Below are positions 8,442-17,600 of a stretch of 26,757 nt of DNA, one piece after another. The notes under the pieces are model-generated. The model was not told the origin of the DNA. It did not search any database and saw nothing but the letters and a program-made list of their open reading frames with translations. Origin of the DNA: Bacteroidales bacterium (GTDB lineage: Bacteria; Bacteroidota; Bacteroidia; Bacteroidales; UBA10428); the NCBI GenBank assembly GCA_016926235.1, contig JAFGOZ010000266.1, positions 1-26,757 on the forward strand. The letters run 5' to 3'. Numbering within the stretch: the first letter of the stretch is position 1; each line of letters opens with the position of its first letter. Position numbers and translations under genes: made by a program.

Positions 8442-10474
8442 ATGTTCACTAAAAAACTATATATATATATATTATTTTTTTAACTATTGCAAAAGTATCA
8501 TTGGCCAAATCCGGTGCAGATACCTCTACTATTCGTAATTACATAAAAAAAGCAAATTTTTATTATTCGATTAATATTGATACGTCCATCTTTTACAGCC
8601 GTCAAGCATTGATGAATGTATCCAATATAAACGACTCCGTTCTTGCCTGTAAAGTTTATGAAACCCATGCAAAATCTTTTTACTATAAAAACCGTTATGA
8701 TTCGGCTGAATATTTTTATAAAATGGCCATTAAAATAGTGCCGAAAGATTCTTTGTATTATTTATCAAATCTTTATAATTCGTATAGTTCGGCGCTAATT
8801 ATGGTTAATAAGTATGATACAGCACTGTATTATATTATAAAATCCTTTGAGATAAATAAAAAACTCGGGTTAAAAAAGAAATTAATGTATAACTATGCTA
8901 ATTTTCAGGGAGTATACAGGTGCTTGGGAGCATTTGATATATCTACTAGTTATATATTCAAAGGTCTGCCTATTGCCGAGGAATATAAAGATACTGTTAT
9001 GATGATTAAGTTTCTTCAGGCTTTAGGAAATAACTATTCATTCATTAATAGTTGGGATTTATCGATTTTTTATAGTAAAAAAGCATTAGACTATTCACTT
9101 GTATTAAATGATTATTTATTAGCCAGTGAATTGGCCAATACAATTGCTCTGGCATATGGCAATAATGGAAACAAAACAGAAGGCGTTAAGTACCTTCATT
9201 TATCTTATGATTATGCTCATGAGATAAATTATTCTGCAATGGAAGCTATGAGCCTGGTAAACCTGGCATCATTTCTTGTTTCAGATAATCAATATGATAG
9301 TGCGTTGTATTATAATGCAAAGAGTGATAGTATTGCCAGGAGTATCAATTATATATCCGGTATTACAGCCACAGATATTATTTATGGTCAAATCTATCTC
9401 GAAACAAAAAAGTATGACCTGGCCTTAAAATACCTTTTACATGCTGCTAATAGTAAAGAGCATGGAGAAATATCTTTGATAAACCGGGCATACTATTATT
9501 TAAGCACTTTATACGAGGATAAAAATGATTTTAAGAATGCCTACAAGTATTATAAGATATATTCTCAAAATAATGATTCCTTAATAAACGAACAAAAGGC
9601 TGAAGAAATAGCCAATCTTAAAATGCAATATGAATTAAACAAAAAGCAAGAACTGATGGATGCCATTACCAGCCAAAAAGAGGCTGAAATGCAAGCCGAG
9701 AAAATGAGGTATAAGTTTATTAAAAATATTACCATTATTGGTGCAGTTGCTTTCGCTATTATTACCATACTTTTAGTTATTTCCTATAGAGGCATGCAGA
9801 AACAAAAAATAACTAACCTGAAAAACGAAATTAATAGCTATCGACAACGATTAATGGCACAACAAATGAATCCTCATTTTATTTTCAACATGTTAAATTC
9901 GATCCAGTTTTTCATCTATGAGAATAAGAAAGAAGAATCGATGAATTTTGTCTCCCAATTTGCCCAACTGATGAGACTTAACTTATATAATTCCCAGAAT
10001 GATATTATTACTATAAAAGATGAGATTGATGCGCTTAAAATATATCTTGAACTTGAAAAAATAAGGTTGGTAAATAAATTCGATTATTCCATTGAAATAG
10101 ATCCGATGATTGATATTGAAAAACAACTGGTGCCATCGTTTTTAATTCAGCCATTGGTAGAAAACTCAATAAAACATGGAATCTCATCCATTGAACACAA
10201 AGGCTTTATTCAAACTAAAATTGCCCTTAATGATAGCAGCCTTGTATACTATATTATGGATAACGGTATTGGTTTTAAAAGATCAAAAGCTAAGAAAAAT
10301 GATAATAAACATAATTCATACGGATTAGAATTAACAAAAAAGAGAATTTTTTTAATAGGAATATTGAATAATAAACAAACAGGTTTTACTTTTACAGATA
10401 TATATGATGAAAATGAAGAATGTATAGGTTCGAAAGTGGAACTTATTATTCCCGCCTCACTTCAATTAATTTAA
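8442..10474 (+). CDS. TPR sensor histidine kinase, LytS type, with a frame break in the signal peptide
   Basis: A membrane sensor kinase. The long frame runs from a non-canonical start at about 8501 (657 residues). It holds about seven TPR repeats (to about residue 380), one membrane span at about 405-428, a short coiled coil, and a His_kinase core. Visible kinase motifs are H459 in NPHFIFN, the N-box QPLVENSIKHG with N555, and DNGIGF at 587-592. No normal start exists in that frame. An ATG at 8442 reads MFTKKLYIYILFF and then stops at 8481. One extra T in the T7 run (8475-8481) joins it to LTIAKVSLAKSGAD, giving a textbook signal peptide cleaved after SLA. So the true gene starts at 8442 and is out of frame by one base, next to a (TA)7 tract (8458-8471). 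The TPRs would lie in the periplasm. The partner regulator starts 7 nt after the stop. The break could be real or a sequencing error. Confidence 0.85.
8458..8481 (+). repeat. (TA)7 and T7 tracts inside the kinase signal-peptide codons
   Basis: A TA dinucleotide tract at 8458-8471 and a seven-T run at 8475-8481 lie within the first 14 codons of the kinase gene. Gain of one T, or loss of one TA unit, would restore the frame between the ATG at 8442 and the kinase body. Both tract types are prone to slippage. Confidence 0.7.
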
Positions 10475-10481
10475 GGCATAA

Positions 10482-10892
10482 ATGCAAAAGTTAAAAACCA
10501 TTATCGTAGAAAATGACCCTAAATCACTCTCATTGTTACTTTCGCTAATCTCGGATTATTGCCCCGAACTTGATGTAACAGCAACCGTTACAAACATTCA
10601 GGATGCCGTAAAACAAATACTTCATCAGCAACCCGGTCTGGTTTTTTTGGATATGGAGCTGGATGATGGCGCTGGCCTGGATGTTTTAAACCAGATTCCT
10701 GTAAAAAACTTTAAAACCATTATCATTTCCGGATTTAGCGAATATGCCATTAATGCCTATCAGTTCGAAGTGACCCATTATCTTTTAAAACCTGTTTCTA
10801 TACGTGACCTGCGTATTGCAATTGACAGAGTTTTGCCAAGTGAAAATAAGATTGAAAACACAAATAAAAAAAATAGAAAAAACTATTTATAG
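10482..10892 (+). CDS. LytTR response regulator, receiver half (frame-broken gene)
   Basis: The first 125 or so residues are a complete CheY-like receiver domain: acidic pocket E10/D12, phosphoacceptor D57 in VFLDMEL, S83, and K103 in LLKPVS. The frame then ends after 136 residues (KKNRKNYL). The LytTR DNA-binding domain that belongs to it continues in the +1 frame. Removing one A from the A8 run at 10866-10873 yields a continuous protein of about 252 residues running ENTNKKIEKTIYSPHF, the normal layout of a receiver-LytTR regulator. The gene starts 7 nt after the kinase stop, so the two form an operon and a cognate pair. As read, the product would be a receiver without a DNA-binding domain. 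Confidence 0.8.
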   Translation: MQKLKTIIVENDPKSLSLLLSLISDYCPELDVTATVTNIQDAVKQILHQQPGLVFLDMELDDGAGLDVLNQIPVKNFKTIIISGFSEYAINAYQFEVTHYLLKPVSIRDLRIAIDRVLPSENKIENTNKKNRKNYL

Positions 10893-11241
10893 TCCTCATT
10901 TTCAAAAAAAAATACAGATCTCAACCGGCGAAGGAATTAAACTTATTAATCTCAACGATATAGAATATTTTGAGGCAGATGGATCGTATACTAAAATACA
11001 TTTTATCGATAAAAACTTCATATTATCCTCAAAACATCTAAAAAACTATGAATCAGTTTTATCCGAGAGAAACTTCTATCGCATAGGCCGTACACATATT
11101 ATTAACCTTGATTGTATTAAGGGGTACAATAAACATACCGGCGGACCAATATCAATGGAAAATGGTTGTATTATAGTGATTCCGAGACGGAAAAAAGAGG
11201 AATTTATAAACTATCTGAATTCATACCTGAATATCCTGTAA
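10804..11241 (+). CDS. LytTR DNA-binding half of the same response regulator
   Basis: The frame carries a complete LytTR domain over about residues 35-140: INLNDIEYFEADGSYTKIHF, the segment FYRIGRTHIINLDCI, and an NSYLNIL end. The first 20 or so codons from the ATG at 10804 overlap the receiver gene in another frame and are not conserved-looking. The real junction is the A8 run at 10866-10873. An ATG at 10804 or TTG at 10852 could in principle allow separate translation of a constitutive LytTR protein, but no ribosome binding site supports this. LytTR domains bind direct repeats, and an array of that type lies 68 nt after the stop. Confidence 0.75.
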   Translation: MTCVLQLTEFCQVKIRLKTQIKKIEKTIYSPHFQKKIQISTGEGIKLINLNDIEYFEADGSYTKIHFIDKNFILSSKHLKNYESVLSERNFYRIGRTHIINLDCIKGYNKHTGGPISMENGCIIVIPRRKKEEFINYLNSYLNIL

Positions 11242-11309
11242 ATACGAATTGTATAGGTTTTACAAATTACTTTACACTAAAATCATTGAAAGGTTATGAC
11301 AAAATATTT

Positions 11310-11360
11310 ACCATTCATTTAAAAGAATTGACCATTCAATAACTCACTTCTTACCATTTA
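11310..11360 (+). promoter_or_regulatory. Three direct repeats resembling LytTR binding sites
   Basis: ACCATTCAT (11310-11318), ACCATTCAA (11331-11339) and ACCATTTAT (11353-11361) are spaced 21 and 22 bp start to start, two helical turns. Against the published LytTR consensus [TA][AC][CA]GTTN[AG][TG] they match 8, 7 and 8 of 9 positions, with A in place of the G each time. Two-turn direct repeats are the normal binding mode of LytTR proteins such as AgrA. The array lies between a LytTR gene and the giant secreted-protein gene, just upstream of a promoter-like pair. Confidence 0.55.
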
Positions 11361-11369
11361 TATATTGTA

Positions 11370-11401
11370 TTTGCCGGGGATTTAATTTGTATTCAAATTT
11401 G
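11370..11401 (+). promoter_or_regulatory. Promoter-like sequence downstream of the LytTR repeats
   Basis: TTTG at 11370-11373, a 20-nt spacer and CAAATTTG at 11394-11401 match the Bacteroidota pattern TTTG-N19-21-TAnnTTTG with one mismatch (C for T). The third LytTR-type repeat ends about 9 bp before the -33 element, a good position for an activator. Transcription would begin near 11408 and run rightwards. Confidence 0.45.
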
Positions 11402-11510
11402 ACGTGTTATTAAATAATAACATTGTATTATACTCACGGATTAAGAACCAATATGGCATTTTTTATTCTTATCCTCAGGAATCCATCAATTCTAGATTAC
11501 ACAATTGCTC

Positions 11511-11543
11511 GTCCCGGTTAGGTTAGCGCCGGGACTTCTTTTT
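11511..11543 (+). terminator. Intrinsic terminator
   Basis: GTCCCGG (11511-11517) and CCGGGAC (11529-11535) form a perfect 7-bp GC-rich stem around an 11-nt loop, followed by TTCTTTTT. It could end the two-component operon, end a short RNA started near 11408, or act as a conditional terminator in the leader of the gene at 11645. Confidence 0.8.
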
Positions 11544-11644
11544 ACAACTTGATTCGATCGTATATTTATTGTTCAGGGAAAAAAGATAATGTTAAACAAC
11601 TATCTGAAATAATTCGACAAAAATGGCTTACAAATACGAATATT

Positions 11645-14600
11645 ATGAAAAAAAATCATTCAATCATTCTTGGATTTTTACTGATCCTGACATGCAGTTA
11701 TGGACTTTCACAAACCATTGTATATGATACAGAGGTCCAAGGATTTTGGACTAAAGCAAGTTCTCCCTATATTATACTAAGGGATATTACTGTTCCAGAA
11801 GACACATCTCTTATCATAGAACCGGGTGTCGAAGTTGAATTCGCCAAGGGATATGGAATGCAGGTCAAAGGAAATTTGCTGGCGATTGGTGAAGATGACA
11901 ACAAAATCGTATTTACCTCCGCCGATACAATTTCTGTTAAAGAAAATATCACCAATGGATGGAAGGGTATTTCAATAGATGGAGAAAATACTGATACCAG
12001 TATCCTTCAAAATTGTGTCATTGAATATGTATATAGTGGTGATAACAACTATGGCCAATTTCAAGGTGCTGTAAATATATATAACAGAACCGCAATTATC
12101 AGGAATTGTAAAATACATAAAAACACAGGATACTATGGCGGGGGGATATACTGTTCAGATGTGGCTGATATTATTATCCAAAACTGTACTATCAAAAATA
12201 ACAAGAGTCAACATTACGGAGGTGTATTTATCCGTAACTCAGAAGCGATGTTGTTGAATAATCTTATTGCAAACAATGGTATGAATTTGATTGTTATTGG
12301 CTCGAATCAGAATTCGGATACCATTAATATCTTTAATAATACAATAGTTCAAACCGATGTCTTTTCCGGATCTGTTTGGGGTGGCTGTATGTTCATGATT
12401 AGCAATATTTCGGTTAATATTTGCAATACAATAATTTATGGTAAATATGATAAAACCCTTTATGAGCCTGAAATTATAAGGATATCAAATTCAGACTATG
12501 CTTCTTTTAATAATTGTATCGTGGAAGGGGGTAGGAAGAATATCAGAATTGACAACAGCAGGGTTGAAATGAATAACCTTTATGATGCGACACCCGGTTT
12601 TGTAGACGGTACTGACAATAATTATCAGTTATCCGACAGTTCATATGGTATCAACTCAGGTAATAACTATCCCGCACATATCCTTTCATTCATGCCCGTT
12701 GATTTAGCAGGTAACCAGCGTATTTATGATGATGCCTCAGATATAATCGATGTCGGTGCTTATGAATATCAGGGAAACCAGTTGGCCAACAGGCCTCCGT
12801 CGATCAATAATCCGGGCACACACCATTTGTTAGTCTCAACTTCAAAAGAGATGCGTTTCAGTTTTTCAGATGTAGATCCCTCAGATAGCCATTTATTATC
12901 AATATCATCAGATAACCCTAATATTACTTTAGGTGCATTGTCATCACAAACCAATAACGCCATATATAGAATCACTCCTATGCCTGGCTGGAGCGGTACT
13001 GCAAATATTGTACTTTCTGTTTCAGATAATCACAGTGCCCGGGATATTGATACATTTACGGTTGAAGTTAGTAATTCCATCGATTATAATATTACCGAAA
13101 ATACTGTTTGGGATACTGATACGGTTTTTATTGAAAATTATTTTAGTATATGCGCAGGAGCAACCCTTGAAATCCGCCCGGGGGTGAATATTTGTTTTTT
13201 AGATAACCATTCTATTGGAGTTCAAGGGATCTTAAAAGCCCTCGGCACACCTGGCAACAATATAGTCTTTTCCTCTCTGGATACAAGCGGATTCAGCCGC
13301 AATGCGCACAAAGGATGGGGTGGAATCGTATTATGGAATGAAACTGACAGCTCAGTATTTAGTAATTGTGTCTTCGAATATGTAAAGAACAAGTCAGTTC
13401 TGACAATGAATGAAAATACAAATGCAGATTTTGTGAATTGTATTTTCAGAAAAAACATGGCATTGACCGACTATAACAATCCCTCTGTAATACAGGGTAA
13501 TAAATCAGCACTATACATTGGTAATTGCCTTTTTTATGATAACCAGTCAATGTATGCCACCATCATGATGGATGAGCCGCAGATAATAATGTGTAACAGT
13601 GTTTTTTATAATAATAAAGCAACTTTTGCAACAACTGATTTAAGATACCAGGGGAAAGCCTTAATGAAAAACTGTATTTTCTGGAATAATAACAACAGAG
13701 ACTGGCAAATCGAAGCACTTTACCTGGATAGTCTGGATATTTCAAATTGTTTCATTGAAGGAGGAATACCGACTATATCCAACTATGGAACAGTATCCAA
13801 CGTGGAATCACTGTTTGATGTCTATCCAAAATTCAACGATCCGTTAAATGGGAACTTTCACCTTACATCTAATTCACCCTGTATAAATGCCGGAGTTAAT
13901 GATTTCTTTCTAAGCAAACTGGAGGATATGGATATGGAGGGAAACAACAGGATATATGGTGATGCTGTGGCTTTACCTGATATTGGTCCCTATGAATATC
14001 AGGGAGAACCATCGAACAGGCAGCCGGTGCTTGAAAAGATTGAAGACAAAACCTCTATGCTCGGAAAACCTCTTCATGGCAAGGTAAACTTTTTTGATGC
14101 TGATGAAGGTAATACGCATACTTTATATGTTACCAGTGATAATGCCAATATTACCGTTCAGGGATTATCTGGTGACACAACGGGATCAACATATTCTTTG
14201 GTTCCTGCAACCGGTTATTCAGGTGATGCAGTGATTTCTGTTGTTGTGGAAGATAATGGCGGCTTGTACGATAGTATCTCCTATAACCTGCATGTAGAAC
14301 AGAACGCTTGTGGCAACATTTATGAAGATATGGTTTGGGATGAGGATACGATCATAGTAAATTGCGATGTCACTGTTAATCCGGGTGCTACGTTGACTAT
14401 AAACCCTGGAACCATAGTCATTTTCAACGGACCTTACAAATTAACCGTAAACGGCTCTATTAATGCATGCGGTATTGGCGACTTAAAAATAGTGTTTACG
14501 GATATTAACAATCTTTGGCAAGGTATTGAGATCTACCCTTTTAAAGAACAGGATACATCGCAACTGCGAAATTGTGAAATTAGCCATGCACAGAATGGGG

Positions 14601-17600
14601 GTATAAGCGTGAACTATAATTATTATAATACAGTAATTGTATCAGACTGTTATATACATCACAACTACAATAATAATTCAGGAGGTGGTATATATAATTT
14701 AAACGGACCAGTACTGATTGAAAATTGCAATATAAGTTATAATACAAGCAATCAGTCTGGTGGAGGAATTTTTGCTTACGGCTCAGGAAATATTATTCAT
14801 AATACAATAAGTAACAATACATCCAGACAGGACGGAGGAGGAATATACTCAGATACTTATTATAGTTCAGGATCAGTTATTGAGGGAAATATTATCCAGG
14901 AAAACCGTTCTAGTGAAAGTGGAGGTGGAGGCATTTACGCACGAGGCGGATATAAAATAAAAGACAATATTATCAGGAATAATTTTGCAAATACCGGAGG
15001 TGGTGGCATTAAAAGCTATGAGAATTGCACGTTGCTTAATAACAGGATAGAAAGCAATTCATGTAATGAAACTGGAATTGGTGGCGCAATATATCTATAT
15101 GCAGGTAATTTTAATGTAATAAATAACCTGATAATAAATAATCATACTGGATCTGGAAGTCCGGGTGTATTTTTATCTTCTGTAGAGGGATTATTTGCAA
15201 ATAATACCATTTGTAATAACACTTCCATTTCAAATGGAAAAGGTATATATTTTTATGGAGATAAAGCTCCTTCACTTGTCAACAACATCTTTTGGGGCAA
15301 CGGAACCACAGGATCAAAAGTGCAGTTATATATTAGTAACGAGTTATCTCAACCAACGATAAAGAATTGCATCATTGAGGGAGGAAAAGACCAAATAAAT
15401 TGTTCTGCAGGCATTTATTTCACAAACGACTTCAAAGAAAACATTGACATATATCCTGGTTTCACCGATACAGTAAATAACGATTATAGTCTCTCTGATA
15501 ATTCAATTGCGATTAATTCAGGATGTGCTGATATCACAGGCTTGAATATTCCCGAAACAGATATTGAAGGTAATGCCAGAATTTATAATGGAAATATTGT
15601 AAGGATTGACATCGGCGCCTATGAATATGTAGGTGAACCTGCTAACAGGAGGCCTATTTTAAAAGAGGTGAAAGATATCAGTTTGTTCTCTTCGCAATCG
15701 AAAAAAATGACTGTCGAATTCCTTGATACTGATTTGGGAGATGCTCATACAATAACTGTTGAATCTGATCAGCCAAACCTCTCTGTTGAAAACCTCTCGG
15801 GAAATACCACAGGCTCAATGTATGATATCGTTGCTGCGCAAGGCTGGTATGGTCTGGCTAATATGAAAATCAGAGTGGAAGACAGCCAAGGGCTTGCTGA
15901 TTCAGTATATTATTCAGTGCTCGTAAGTGATAGCATTTGCGGTACACTTACCCAAAATGCTGTCTGGGATAGGGATACGGTTTATGTTACATGTGACATT
16001 TTAGTGCCTGAAAAGAATACGTTAACTATCATGGCTGGAACAAGGGTTATTTTTACCGGACCATATAAAATAAATGTTAACGGAACATTAAAGGCAGTGG
16101 GAACTGAACTCGACAGGATCATTTTTGAATCATGTGACACCAGTGCATCAAATTCAGGCAATTTTTGGAGAGGTATATATCTTGATCAAAGCCTTTATAA
16201 CTCTGACACTTCTTTAATATTGTTTTGCAATTTTCAATACGGCCGTAACATTGAGATAAGAAGGGATAACGTTATTGTTTCCAATTGTATCTTCAATAAG
16301 TGCAGATCTCTAAATGGTGGGGGTATCGTTATTTATAACTCTAGTCCTTTAATTGAAAACAACATATTTTCACATAACCAGGCTACTTATACAGGGGGGG
16401 GCATATCATGTATGGATGAAGATGATTTTGATTCCTACGATACTAAACCTGTGATAAGTGGAAATGTGTTTTGCTTTAACCAGGCAACCCATGGAGGTGC
16501 CATTTATTCCGCCGGAACACATACTGTTATCTATAATAATGAAATTTATCATAATCATGCAAATTATGGAGGTGCCTTATACTTTTATTATCGAAGCAGA
16601 TATTCACCTATAATTCATAACAATCTGATTTATAAAAATAATGCAACATATGAAGGAGGTGCCATTGTTTATGATGACTGCAGAACCCCTTATCAGGTCA
16701 ATAATACGATAGTGAAGAATGAAGCAGGAAAAGGTGGTGGTTTATATGTTCTATCCTATGCCAACCCACAGATTTACAATGACATCATCTTTTACAATTC
16801 AGCTCGTCAGGATGGTAATCAGGTGTTCCTGTATGGTAACGGATCGAGTCCCTATATCTATAATTGCTTTTTACAATACGGGTTTGACAGTATAGCAGGC
16901 AGTGGCTCCGGAACTGAATACCGGGGTGTATTTAAAAATGTACTTACCGAGGAACCTTTATTTGCAGATACAACCAATCATAATTATCAGTTATCTGACA
17001 GTTCATACTGTATAAATGCTGGAACTTTTAATATTAGAGGTATGCCATTACCTGAAAAGGATATTGCCGGAAATTCAAGAGTATTCGCCGGTCCATTGGC
17101 CAATATCGATATTGGTGCCTACGAATTTCAGGGAAATCCGGTAAACAGGAAACCGATAATAATTCATTCAAATGATCAGTATACATACATCTCAGAGAGG
17201 AAAAGATTAAGAGTATTCTATACAGATGTAGATAAATCAGATACCCATACCATTACTATTACTACTGATAATTCAAATGTTATTTTTGAAAACAAAAGTG
17301 GTGATATTTCAGGTTCTTCCTATGAACTGGTACCTGCAGCGGGGTGGCAGGGTATTTCTGAAATCTATGTAAGGGTTGAGGACGATAAAGGCAATTTTTC
17401 CATAGATACCTTCAATCTTATCGTTTCCGAATATTATTGCGGGAGCATTACAGAAAATACAACATGGGACAGGGACACCATTAAGGTATTGTGTGATATA
17501 ATTGTTGAAAAAAATGCCACACTTACCATTATGCCTGGCACTGTAGTGTCATTCGAAGACCACCTGCAGCTTAAAGTATTGGGAAGATTATTAGCACTTG

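Larger units (their letters stand above)
11242..11644. other. Regulatory intergenic region upstream of the giant beta-helix gene
   Basis: This 403-nt gap contains, in order, three direct repeats of LytTR type (11310-11360), a promoter-like pair (11370-11401), an AT-rich leader, an intrinsic terminator (11511-11543), and about 100 nt without a clear second promoter before the ATG at 11645. Each element is listed separately. Confidence 0.55.

Noticed and set aside
10866..10873. Programmed -1 ribosomal frameshift joining receiver and LytTR domains
   Set aside because: The LytTR frame is +1 relative to the receiver frame, so a -1 slip gives the wrong frame; tract-length change or transcriptional slippage remains possible.
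11549..11644. Extended N-terminus of the giant protein from a TTG start
   Set aside because: The ATG at 11645 gives a clean signal peptide, and the extension starts 6 nt after a terminator T-tract and adds 32 polar residues.
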